A DNA stretch of 64,000 bases from Pisolithus tinctorius (lineage: Eukaryota > Basidiomycota > Agaricomycetes > Boletales > Pisolithaceae), in contig JANFAH010000073.1 in NCBI GenBank assembly GCA_024663395.1, forward strand, positions 1 through 64,000, in the 5' to 3' direction. Each line of letters starts with the position of its first letter. Within the stretch, counting starts at the first letter, position 1. The notes beneath the pieces were generated by a model. That model did no database searches. It had not been told where the DNA came from and saw nothing but the letters and a program-made list of their open reading frames with translations. A program made the position numbers and the translations under genes. Shown one piece after another: positions 54,692 through 64,000 of this stretch.

Positions 54692-55817
54692 TGGCCTCCT
54701 CAAGCAGCTTCTGGTGCTGGAGAAACTGTGGAATTCCATCTCTATGGATTTCATCGAGCAGCTCCTGGCCTCAACCGGCTTCATGGCCATCCTCATAGTA
54801 GTTGACCAGCTTTCCAAGCAGGCCATATTCATCCCCACCCACAACACCATAACAGCCCCAGAACTCGCCAAGTTGTTCCTACTCCATGTCTTTTCTAAGC
54901 ATGGAGTGCTGGCCCATGTAACCTCAGACCGAGGCTCGGAGTTTGTGTCTCACTTCTTCCAGTCACTCAGTAAGGCCTTAGACATGTGCTTACATTTCAC
55001 CTCAGGCTACCACCCTGAAGGTGATGGCCAGACCGAAAGGACCAACCAGACCCTAGAACAATATCTCCGAGTGTACTGCAACTACCAGCAGGACAATTGG
55101 GCCAAGCTACTACCCCTGGCCGAGTTCACCTACAATAACGCCCCTAGTGCTACTACCGGTGTTTCCCCTTTCTTCGCTAATAAGGGATACCACCCCAACA
55201 TCTCGGTGTACCCAGAGCATGACCTCACTTCTGCTCGGGCTCATGACTATGCAGTTGACCTAGACTCACTGCACCAATACCTACGAGAGGAGATGACCCT
55301 CGCACAACAGCGCTATCAAGGACTGGCCGATGCTAAACGCATGCCAGCTCCGGACTTCAAAGTTGGCAACCAAGTATATGTCAAAGCCAAGTACTTCCGG
55401 TCTACCCGGCCTTCCAAGAAGCTCTTGGAAAAAAACCTTGGACCATACCCGGTCATAGCTCAGGCCAGTACCCACTCATTCACACTGCGCCTACTGGACT
55501 CAATGTGCGCAGTACACCTGGTCTTTCATGTTTCTCAACTCAAGCCGGCTGTTCCTAATACCATCCCGAACCAGACTCAACCACCACCCCCACCAGTCGA
55601 AGTCGACAGCGAACTAGAGTTCGAGGTAGCTGAAATCCTCAACTCCAAGGTTGATTGGCGTCGCTGGTGTTGGCTTCAGTATCTAGTCTGGTAGACTGGC
55701 TATGAGGGGACCAATGAAGAAACTACTTGGGTACTCGCTACAGAGCTAGACAATGCCTCTGAACTTGTGCAAGAGTTCCATTCTTGCTATCCTAATAAAC
55801 CCAGCCCCTTCCAATGA
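54692..55817 (+). pseudogene. pol: Element J Pol, part 2 (integrase core and chromodomain)
   Basis: Integrase core: D in ISMDFIEQLLAS, D in HVTSDRGSEFVSHF, E in GDGQTERTNQTLEQYLR; then QRYQGLADAKRMPAPDFKVG, KLLEKNLGPYPVI and VFHVSQLKPAV. Chromodomain EFEVAEILNSKVDWR ... LQYLVW, interrupted by TAG (55692-55694, TGG expected) before TGYEGTNEETTWVLATEL. Collinear continuation of 49262-51819. Chromodomain integrases target histone marks; that is family knowledge. Confidence 0.92.
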
Positions 55818-56110
55818 GCACTGGTTTCGACTGGCCTCAGTTTTGTTTTCAGTTTCCTATCGGTATCTAGTGTTCCTTTAATCTCTTACTTACTATGTTT
55901 TCCTTTCTTGTCTGTTCTCACTTACTATACAAGACTGAGAGCGGACACTGGACACCGCACATGACATTCGCAGAGGAAGGACTACAAGACTCTACACTAC
56001 GACGACTACTTGGCTTCGGCCATACTCTCATCCTCCCCCTCAGACTCCTCCTCTTCGTCCTCACCATGGTTCTTTAACCACAAGGACTACAAGACTCTAT
56101 GCTACGACGA
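55818..56110. other. Spacer with ~105-bp direct duplication
   Basis: Sequence around 55980-56080 (ACTACAAGACTCTA..CGACGACTACTTGGC..CTCATCCTCCCCC) is repeated at 56085-56185. The second copy encodes the acidic end of the antisense protein, so the duplication may have added a second, unused 3' end. Confidence 0.6.
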
Positions 56111-57165
56111 CTACTTGGCTTCGGCCATACTCTCATCCTCCCCCTCAGACTCCTCCTCTTCGTCCTCACCATGGTTCTTTAACCACTCTGCCTCCTCGCA
56201 CAACTCATCAGAGTCGAGCTCGGACGAGCCCGAGTCCAAAGGGGACACCACCATCCTGAAGCTGTATGATTCGTCGAGTATTGACTTGAGGGCATCGGTG
56301 ATGTGGCCCGAGTTCTCGACAGCAGTCTCATGCAGCTCAAAAAGGCTGGCCAGGTTGTTGGCAATCAGCCCAGCCATGTCGATAAGACGCTTGAGCTTGT
56401 CCTCCAAGCCCAAGTACCTGGCCACACCGGCCTCCTTCACCCCGCTCCCACCAGCCTCAATTTCGTCGAGGTCCAAGACCTCGGTTGGCCTCGCACTCGT
56501 CCTTGCCTGCTTTTGCGTGCTGGGCCCGGCCTCAGCATTCTCCTCATTGGCTTGCCACTTCTTCCCTTTGTCAGTCCTCCCGGCCTTAGGACTGGCCTCG
56601 GCGTCTTTCCCATCCCCAGGCCAGCAACACTTGCCTTTCAATAGGTTGCAGCGCACACAGGCCATGCGCTTCTTGTTACCGTCTACGACAAACTTGCAGA
56701 TGACTTGAGCCTGGGTGCAACAAGTACAACTAAAGAGGAGGTTAGAAAAAATAACCATGCACAAAGGTAGAAGTGATACTCACCCAGGGTCCATGACCAC
56801 TTTCTTCACCTCCCCCCCAGCCTCATCACCCTTACCAGCCTCAGCCTTGTGCCTACACTCAGCCTCCCACCTCTCCTCCTCTTCGCACGCTCTCCTCTCC
56901 TCGGCCTCCTGTGCTGCCTTCTCAGCCCTCTTGGTCTCAATCCACTCCCTCTCCACTCTCTTGGCCTCCAGTCACGCCTGCTCTTCCCACCAGGCTTGTT
57001 CAGCCGCCTTTCATCTCTTCCTCTCCTTGGCCTTCACCCTCATCGTCTCCTCCTCGTCATCAGTGTTGTACCGGATGGCATCATCCAATACCTGGGTCCA
57101 GTCAACGATGACCCGGCCTTCTTCATTGTTGCCAGTTGTGCTGATTGGCCTCGAATCGGACATGA
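56111..57165 (-). pseudogene. Element J antisense gene with Zn2Cys6-like cluster
   Basis: Two exons on the strand opposite to J. Exon 1 (57165-56784): MSDSRPISTTGNNEEGRV, then a long E/R/K/A coiled coil, with two TGA where CGA is expected (KERKR*KAAEQ and EQA*LEAK). Intron 56783-56730 (GTGAGT..TTTAG, 54 nt). Exon 2: cysteines with spacing C-x2-C-x6-C-x12-C-x2-C-x6-C, which fits the fungal Zn(II)2Cys6 consensus, preceded by DPG. Then a linker, EVLDLDEIEAG, a helix KLKRLIDMAGLIANNLASLFEL, and an acidic tail EEEESEGEDESMAEAK. Element F has the same gene design at 48-1067. Possibly a DNA-binding accessory protein of these retroelements, or a captured host regulator; function unknown. Confidence 0.75.
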
Positions 57166-57270
57166 TGAATAGGATGAGAAACAAAGATGCAAAAGGCTTA
57201 GCGAGCCACAAGTATTGGTTTTTCAAACTCAGCCCACCACCCTCGCAGGGGTCTCATGGGTTCGACCCCT

Positions 57271-57283
57271 AAGAGGGGGATAC
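57271..57283 (+). other. Element J polypurine tract
   Basis: AAGAGGGGGATAC abuts the 3' LTR and should prime plus-strand synthesis. A similar CAAGAGGGGGATAG at 51354-51367 inside pol could act as a second, central tract. Confidence 0.75.
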
Positions 57284-57806
57284 TGTCATAGTCATGCCTC
57301 AACCCCAGCCAGACTTGGCCTCACGCTCACTCAGTCTGGCCTCGGCCTCACCAATCCCATATCTCCAGTTGGTCTAGCGCGGTAGACACTGCTTTGCAGT
57401 GTCTGTCACTTCGGCTAAGTCCTGCCGGGTCCTGTCTCCAGTCCACCTGTTCCGGTCTCCACTACCTTAGTCATACGTTAGTAATCCTTGTCTTACCAAT
57501 CGTCTTAGCAATCCTTGCAAGACTGGCATTACCAGTCTCCATACTATAGTTGTTTCTAGTATATAAACTCGTAGATACTTGGCCTGTAGATCTCAGTCTG
57601 AAATCAACTAAGTTAACCTGATAACCCCACTTTGGCCTTGGACTCAGACTGAGACCCATGCAAGGGAATAGCGCTGTACTCCCAGTCACTAAGTCCAATC
57701 AGTCCAATCATCTGTATCTTCGACTCCCCTTCTGATCCTGACCCCTCGGTCTCGTGCCCGCTTTGGTCTCTGGTCTGGCCTCAACCTGGGCATCCTGTAC
57801 TTGACA
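57284..57806 (+). repeat. Element J 3' LTR
   Basis: 523 bp, same length as the 5' LTR and no indel between them. Keeps the AGTCTGAAAT start (57595-57604). Confidence 0.95.
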
Positions 57807-58628
57807 GTGAGGATCTTGACCTGATGAAGTAACTCCAAGACAAATTAGGTGCATGCGAGGGGAAACAAGGTACTAGCAGATCAGGGACATGAAGATGCAG
57901 AAGACACAGTAGATGCAAGTGACACAAAGACACAGATACACAGCAGACACAGAGTACACAAGGACACTTTGAACACTTTTAGACTTGCATATGACATGGA
58001 TTGTGAGTCCCAAAAGATGATGATTCTTTTTTGTTGCTGAGGCAGAATTATATAGTACATGGATAGTAAGGTACTGATTGGAGAAATGTGGGGCAGGTAA
58101 AGCAAAATTCTGAAAAACAAAGGGGGTGATGTGTCAGACATCAAAGCCATACAGCAATGTGTGAAAAAAAACTGTAAAGCAGTAACTGAGAAAGACAAAC
58201 AGGAAAGACAGGTATCTTCCAACAGGACAAGTGTACACTGTACTGTGGAGTGGAACACAAAGGGTAGGGCCATAGATGCAAAGGGGTTCTTGCATTGCAG
58301 AGAAAGGTTTGCAGGAAAGGAATGAGAGGGGTAACCGGAGTTTTGACTGATGATCTGCATGGTTTCCCAGCTATGTGGTGAGGCAAAGGTTGAAGTGACA
58401 TGACTGCGGAATTCTGGATAGACATATGTCAGGTTGATGTTGACATGGAATTCTGGGATGATGACTGGTGTGTGTTATTGATGGACAGGGGAGCTCTGAA
58501 GGTTCGACGGGTGAGGTGGCACACAAGGCAGATGTAATAATTCCAAAGATGACAGACATGGTTGGTAATGGGGGAATTTTGGTGTTGGCATCCCTATTTT
58601 GGCCTCAGGGAGTATACCACTCCCTACA

Positions 58629-59239
58629 CTGTGCCCAAACATATTGTGGAGCATGTACTTGAAACCAGTGTTGCCTTGCCTGTCAAAGAATTATTCACAG
58701 TAGCTCCTGAGTTTTGCAAACAGTTCAGAGACATCACCATGGCGAAATGTGTCACCACCAATGAGATTGAAGTAGTTCATAGTGACAATGAAGAGGGAGT
58801 ACATGTAAATGAACTGACTGGCTGCAACCCTCAACAAACTGTGTGCAAATATGGAGACCACATTATCCATGGTGATGACGGTTCCATCATAGCTCACCAC
58901 ACTCTACTGCTCTGCTGCATCGAAGCCAAGGTCCCCAGAACCAATGTCACAATCAACTGCATACTAGATTCCAGTTTGGAAATCGTTGCCATGCCCAGGC
59001 ACATTTGGGAAAAGATTGGGCTTCCATTGTGCTGCAATCATCCCATGACTATGACGTCTGCTAATATGTCTAAAGACACTACTGTAGGCATTCTAGAGAA
59101 TCTGAAACTTGACTTCAGAGCCAGGCCAGTCATGCTCCAAGTACAGGTAATTGAACATGCCAACTTCAACATGCTGCTCAGTCACCCATTCATCTGCCTT
59201 ATGAGTATTGAGAAATGGTGCTGTAGGCAACCTCAGTAG
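58629..59239 (+). pseudogene. Element B2 gag end and protease-like region
   Basis: From 58629: TVPKHIVEHVLETSVALPVK, LFTVAPEFCKQFRD (as in B), then the retropepsin-like NVTINCILDSSLEIVAMPRH with DSS instead of DSG, TVGILENLKLDFRARPVML and HANFNMLLSHPFICLMS. It ends at a stop in 59237-59239. The upstream codons from 58562 belong to LTR-B and are not native. Confidence 0.8.
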
Positions 59240-60127
59240 TGAAAAATCTACTAATATATTAGATGTACCTGTAGGCAACTACAGGGAACCAGTAAGTAGA
59301 ATACTGCTAAAGAATGGTAGTCTTACCCTCAGTAGTGAACAATCTACTGAGGGAACAGTGTAAGGACTGTGCACTATGTGCGCTCTAATGGCTTATTTAA
59401 GCAGCCAAACATCGCACCAAAAGAAGTGAGAAGACAGGGGAGAATATATCTCCAACAATGAGCATGGTAACAAATGATTATCCCAATGGTGGACAGTGGA
59501 TCACTCTCCATGACCTGAATGATGGCCATGAGTACACCCTGCCCACATGCCTGTGGTGCAAGGGCTGTCTGTGCTGTAAGTGTGGCAAGCACTGCCATAG
59601 TCACCAGAGTATAGTCAAATGGGGTTTTTGAGTATCAATGATCCACCAAATGGTCAGGGAGAGCCTTCTAAGATGTCCTGTTTCCTATTTAGCCACTGTT
59701 ATCTGTTCCTCAGTCCCACAGTCTCATCTTTAGCCTTCACTTCAATGAACTTCCCTTTGCCTGTGGCACTTGTACCATGGAACATACCCACTGGAATACC
59801 CTCATCCACTTTTGCTTTCCTCTCTTCCACTCAGACAATACTAAATCCCTCTGCTATAGCTGCTTTTGACAGCATTTATCAACTAGACCCTGCAGTTCGC
59901 ACTCTTGTTTACAAGCCAGTTGCCAAGAAGGTTCAGACAGTACCTGCCCCGATGGTGGAAGAATACTGCATCATGCACAGCCTGCCTGATGATCCACTTG
60001 CTGGTCTCCAACCACTCCCTACACATCCACCAGACTTTGTCCCAGGCATCCACTTCACTGCTGAATGGGCTGTGGAGCTCAATCTCGATCCTGCAGATTG
60101 GTTTGGCCAGAAGAACTCAAACTCATG
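59240..60127 (+). pseudogene. Element B2 linker region
   Basis: The first 400 bases hold only degenerate sequence with stops. From 59619 an open frame ends in YQLDPAVRTLVYKPVAKKV, LQPLPTHPPDFVPGIHFTAE and NLDPADWFGQKN, matching element B 43871-44356. Confidence 0.7.
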
Positions 60128-61138
60128 ACTTGGCTCATTTCGATCCATGAGCCTGTGTTCACTTGGGACATTATAGAGTGTGGACACCTAGATGAACACT
60201 ATTTTCCACCTGTAAAGATCCCTATGATTCTGCACACGCCTTGGGTTCAATGCAATATCCCTATTCTGAGCATGATACATGCCCAAGTCATAGACATGAT
60301 TAAAGATCACATCAAGTCCAGCATGTATGAACCTTCTACAGTGGCTTACTACTCCCACTGGTTCTGCATAGTAAAGAAAGATGGAAAGTCTCTTCACCTC
60401 ATGCATGACTTACAGCCCCTGAATGCTGTGACCATCCATGACACATCTGTCCTGCCCTTTGTAGAACACCTCACAGAATCCTTTGCTGGATATGCAGTGT
60501 ATGTGATGATGGACCTCTATTCTGGGTATGACCAGCATGCACTTCATGTTGATTCCCATGACCTCACCACCTTCAGTACCCTGCTCAGACCACATCAGCT
60601 TACTACTCTGCCACAAGGGCATGCAAATGCAGTACAGGTATACCAGGGAGATACTGCATTTGTCCTCCAAGATGAGATCCCACATCATACCTTGCCCTTC
60701 ATAGATGATGTCCCCATAAAATCTGAGACCACCTGCTATCAGCATGCAGATGGGTCCTATGAGACTATCCCAGAGAATCCTGGGATTTGGAAATTTATCT
60801 GGAATCACTGTATAGTCATTAACTGCATCCTTCAGCATTTGCAGAATGTTGGAGCCACCATCTTGGCAAAGAAGTTTGTGCTAGCTGCTCCATCTGCTGT
60901 GATCAATGGGCACAAGTGCACCTTTGAAGGTCACATTCCTGAAGAAAGCAGAGTGCAGAAGATCCATGACTGGCCCGAGTGCTGCAACCTGACTCAGGTT
61001 TGCAGTTTCCTTGGTGTCTATGGTGTGCTATGCATCTTCATCAAAGACTTCACCAAGATTGTGTGGCTGCTAGTTGCACTCATGTGGAAAGACATACCAT
61101 TCACATGGGACAAACTGCAACATACTGCCATGCAATGA
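60128..61138 (+). pseudogene. Element B2 reverse transcriptase
   Basis: Frame DIIECGHLDEHYFPPVKIPM, WFCIVKKDGKSLHLMHDLQP, MMDLYSGYDQHALHVDSHDL, LTTLPQGHANAVQVYQGD, PFIDDVPIKSE (FIDD palm motif), IWKFIWNHCIVINCIL and CSFLGVYGVLCIFIKDFTK. Interrupted by TGA at 61136-61138 (Q*LKDK, CGA expected). Confidence 0.87.
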
Positions 61139-62626
61139 CTCAAGGACAAAATCATAAAGTCTCCCGCACTCTGAAGGATTGACTATGAGTGTGGTTGTGA
61201 AGTAATTTTAGCAGTTGACACTTTGGTCATCACAGTTGGCTACATCCTCTACCAGCTCAGTGAAGATGGCAAACAGTACCCTAGTCACTTTGGATCCATC
61301 ACCCTCAATGAAGTGGAAAGCTGCTACTCCCAGGCTAAGCTTGAGTTGTATGGTCTCTTCCACACATTGCATGTATACATCTTTGGTCTCACTAACTTCA
61401 CTGTGGAGGTAGATGCAAAGTATATTAAGGGCATGATAAATAACCCAGATCTGCAGCCTAATGCAATGATCAATCACTGGATCGCTGGCATCCTCCTCTT
61501 CTTGTTCAAACTCATCCACATTCCTGTGGACAGGCATGCTGGCCCTGACAGCTTGTCCTGCCATCTGTGGTCAGAGCTTGACCTGCCCAAGGATGATGAC
61601 CATGAGGATTGGCTAGACCATTTTTACTCTTTCTCTACAGAGGTTGTCAATGACTGCCTGCCTCCTATGTCCCTTTCCAATCATGAACATCATTCCTTAC
61701 TGCCATCTGCTTACCATCAGGTGAGCCTCTTGCCACCTGTGTCCTTCTATCTCGCATTCTCTGTGACTGCCCATACTGATCATGCTAATAGCCCTTCTGA
61801 TACCCCTGACAACCCTGCTATTCCACAGTCCATGAAAGCTTGGGCATGCGAATCGAAGATAGAAATGATCTGCACATTCCTTGCGACCTGCAAGCGACCT
61901 CCTGACCTTACTGATGTGCAGTACTCATCTTTCTTTAATTTGGCCAGCTGCTTCTTCCTCCTAGATGGTAACTTATGGCATAGGGAACTGCATGGATGGC
62001 ATCAGCTAGTTGTTGATGACCCCAAGCAGTATTGCCTCATCAAAGAAGCACATGACAACCTTGGACACAAAGGTGTCTTCATGGTCTGCACATGCCTTCT
62101 CCTCCACTTTTGGTGGCCTCTTCTTGTCAAGGATGTGAAGTGGTATGTTCACACTTGTCACAAATGCCAGATCTACCAGACACAGAAGCTTCATATCCCT
62201 CCCACTGTGCCCATGATAGGGGGCCTGTTTCATAAAGCTCACATTGATACGATGCTAATGCCCAAAGCTGGTGGCTACTGCTACATAGTACAGGCTCGTT
62301 GCATGCTCACCTCATATCCTGAATGGTGCATGCTGTGCATGGAAAATAGTACCATGCTTGCATCCTTTATCTTTGAAGACATTCTATGCCACTGGGGTCT
62401 GCTCGCTGAGATTGTCACTGACAATGGTCCCACATTTGTTCAAGCCTTAGATGCCTTAGCTGTGCAATATTATATCCATCACATCTGTATCTCTCCTTAC
62501 AACTCTCAGGCTAACAGCATTGTAGAGCATCACCACTATGATGTGCATGAGGCTATCATGAAGAGCTGTGAGAATGATGACTACCACTGGCACACTGTTG
62601 CACACTCCATGTTCTGGGCCAAGTGA
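61139..62626 (+). pseudogene. Element B2 RNase H and integrase
   Basis: VILAVDTLVITVGYILYQ, LELYGLFHTLHVYIFGLTNF, VEVDAKYIKGMINNPDLQP and IHIPVDRHAGPDSLSC (RNase H end), a Ser/Pro linker, then integrase. Integrase: HELHGWHQ-like start, EAHDNLGHKGVFMVCTCLL, HTCHKCQIYQ zinc site, D in AHIDTMLMPKAG, D in EIVTDNGPTF, E in NSIVEHHHYDVHEA. Ends at TGA 62624-62626 (AK*FTI, CGA expected). Two stops in the first 60 bases. Confidence 0.87.
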
Positions 62627-63212
62627 TTCACCATCTTGAAGTCCACAGGTTTATCCCCTTACTTCATGGTGCACGGTGTTGAGCCACTGTTTCCATTTGA
62701 CCTTGCTGAGGCTACCTTCCTTTTGATGTGACACTGCTGACTACCACAGAACTGATTGCTTGGTGTGTGCACCAGTTACAGAAGTGTCAGGATGACCTAG
62801 ACTAGGTCTGTGATAATGTCCTCCATGCATGCTTCCAGTCTATCCAGCAGTTTGAAGCCACCTTTCAGCATCACATTAAAGACCATAACTTCGCTCCCAG
62901 CACCCTCATACTTGTTCACAACTCCCACATAGAGAAAGAACTGAACCAGAAGACAAAGCTGCAGTACACTGGCCCCATGGTCATCCTTCATTAGACCACT
63001 GGGGGCTTGTACCTGCTGGCCAAGTTGGATGGTTCCATCTCCAATCTCCACTTCACTGCATTCCACTTACTTCCCTACCACCCACAGTCCCAGACCCATG
63101 CAATGGTGACTCACATTACTGGGTTAGATGATGAAGAACTAGACCACCTGCTTGAGGAGGCTGAGGATGACCCCACTGATGATGAGGTAGAGGCTTTTGC
63201 CTCAGACAGCTG
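62627..63212 (+). pseudogene. Element B2 integrase C-terminus
   Basis: Degenerate frame: STGLSPYFMVHGVEPLFPFD, LAEATFL, NFAPSTLILVHN-type, LQYTGPMVILH, TTGGLYLLAKLDGSISNLHF and DDEELDHLLEEAEDDPTDDE, ending SDS at 63212. Matches element B 34326-34858. Confidence 0.75.
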
Positions 63213-63763
63213 ACTATCCATCCTTTCCAGTATCCACAGTTCACCCATCGTGCCCTCCCTCTGTACCCTCTTCCCCCATGGTACCCATACCTCCTTCCAT
63301 GGCTTCACCTGCCTTTCCATGCCCTCTTCCACTACCCTGGTTCCTTCTCCCATACTGACTGGGGACAGTCAGCATTCAAAATCCCCTGCAGGGGTGACCT
63401 GCATACCACTCGATACCAGACATAGTTCATTTCTCCTTATCTGTTTTACCCTGGATTTCATCTGGAGACCTCTGTTCCACCCAGGTTTCGTCTGGTGACT
63501 CTACTGATAGCTAGACCTCACACAAAAACATAAATACCACTAACAAAAAGTCAAAAACCATCCAGAAACATACCAAAAATAAGTATATAGCTAAAACAAT
63601 GTTTCTCCCATCTCTCTTACTAGTCTTGCTGATGCCATCCTCAGCCACTCTATACTGCAGATACTTGCAACTACCCTGCACATTTCCCCTTTGAATGCAC
63701 AGTCAGCATGCACCCCTTGATCCTCCTTCCCTTCACTTTGTTCTCTGTTTCCTTACAATTAAT
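63213..63763. other. B2 3' flank, no gene seen
   Basis: C/T-rich then A-rich sequence without a convincing frame or LTR start. Possibly 3' untranslated sequence of B2. Confidence 0.4.
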
Positions 63764-64000
63764 TGTCAAGTACGAGGATTGTCCGGGTTGAGGCCGGACC
63801 GGAGACCGAAGCGGGCGCGAGGCCGAGGGGTCGGGATCAGGAGAGGAGTCGAGGATACAGGTAGTTGGACTGATTGGACTTAGCGACTGAGGATACAGCG
63901 CTATTCCCTTGTGTGGGTCTCAGTCCGAGTCCGAGGCCGAGACGGAGTTATCAGAGGTGACTTAGTTGATTTCAGACTAAGGAGTACAGGCCAAGTAACT
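63764..64000 (-). repeat. J-type LTR on minus strand, runs out of window
   Basis: Begins TGTCAAGTACGAGG, the reverse of the J LTR end, and follows it with many small differences (GCGCTATTCCCTTG, TTGATTTCAGACT). It retains more CpG than either J LTR (for example GGGCGCGAGGCCGAGG). AGTCTGAAAT is conserved on its sense strand. The rest lies outside. Confidence 0.85.

Larger units (their letters stand above)
47309..57806 (+). mobile_element. Ty3/gypsy chromovirus J with nested Harbinger
   Basis: LTRs of 523 bp each (47309-47831, 57284-57806), TG..CA, perfect duplication GTGAG (47304-47308 and 57807-57811), polypurine tract AAGAGGGGGATAC before the 3' LTR. Gag, PR, RT, RH, IN and chromodomain on plus; an extra antisense gene before the 3' LTR; PIF/Harbinger at 51823-54688 in integrase. 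10,498 bp, about 7.6 kb without Harbinger. LTRs differ at about 29 sites, all transitions, nearly all at CpG. Confidence 0.95.
34323..58628 (-). mobile_element. Gypsy element B (minus), with insertions C and J
   Basis: 5' LTR 58628-47100 (interrupted by J), then gag, protease, RT, RNase H and integrase on the minus strand down to 34323, interrupted by element C (34859-41335). The end is cut by G at 34322, so no 3' LTR is seen. This family has FIDD instead of YIDD in RT and no chromodomain. The 5' flank at 58629 is the interior of related element B2, so B probably inserted in B2 head-to-head; a target duplication cannot be tested. Confidence 0.75.
47100..58628 (-). repeat. LTR-B (5' LTR of element B), split by element J
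   Basis: The parts 47100-47308 and 57812-58628 together give about 1.03 kb and match solo LTR-B at 2821-5716. The split point carries the J target duplication GTGAG. The minus orientation is inferred from the TATA sequence (CTATATAAT on the minus strand, about 58050) and from gag of B lying downstream on that strand. Confidence 0.8.
58629..63212 (+). mobile_element. Gypsy element B2 (plus), 5' truncated
   Basis: Collinear with element B from the gag/protease part to the integrase end, on the opposite strand. The 5' side is cut by LTR-B at 58628. No LTR recognised downstream of 63212. Many stops. B lies head-to-head with it. Confidence 0.75.

Overview
The window looks like a TE-dense heterochromatic block from a basidiomycete, most likely an Agaricomycete. 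The evidence is a KDZ-type transposase with a CxC1-like cysteine domain, Ty3/gypsy chromoviruses, a spliced PIF/Harbinger element, and introns of about 50 nt with GT..YAG ends. I see no ordinary host housekeeping gene and no tRNA, rRNA or CRISPR. Nearly everything is a mobile element nested in another mobile element.

Layout. (1) 1-1974: 3' end of a + strand gypsy element (F) with a degenerate antisense coiled-coil/Cys-cluster gene and its LTR. It is inserted in the RNase H region of a minus-strand gypsy element (G). (2) 1975-34322: G, split by a solo LTR-B (2821-5716, itself carrying repeat E3), by repeat E2, by a giant KDZ DNA transposon (8208-32109), and bounded by repeat E1 and a fragment of its 5' LTR. 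(3) The KDZ transposon is 23.9 kb, or about 18.1 kb without the gypsy element D in its right terminal repeat. It has matching ends CACTTCAGTCACC, a 7-bp target duplication GAGGGAA inside the G protease gene, about 2-kb terminal inverted repeats made largely of 43-bp and 21-bp minisatellites, a KDZ transposase gene (minus), and two unrecognised multi-exon genes, K2 (minus) and K3 (plus). K2 and K3 diverge from an inverted-repeat promoter/leader region. (4) 34323-58628: minus-strand gypsy element B with its 5' LTR. It is interrupted by gypsy element C (34859-41335, sister of D, itself hit by a solo LTR-F) and, inside the 5' LTR, by gypsy element J (47309-57806). J holds a PIF/Harbinger transposon (51823-54688) and an antisense gene with a Zn2Cys6-like cluster. 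(5) 58629-63212: + strand gypsy element B2, of the same broad family as B. (6) 63764-64000: start of a minus-strand LTR of the J type, running out of the window.

Target duplications let several insertions be ordered. KDZ went into G, then D into KDZ. C went into B, then a solo LTR-F into C. J went into LTR-B, then Harbinger into J.

Two themes run through the window. First, decay is dominated by CpG transitions. The LTR pairs of D and J differ almost only by C/T or G/A at CpG sites, and most in-frame stops are TGA where CGA (Arg) is expected. Second, both chromovirus types (C/D and J) show the layout of self-primed reverse transcription. Ten or eleven bases placed 35 nt after the TATA box are exactly complementary to a site 2 nt downstream of the 5' LTR. 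Both also carry a -1 frameshift heptamer at the gag end.
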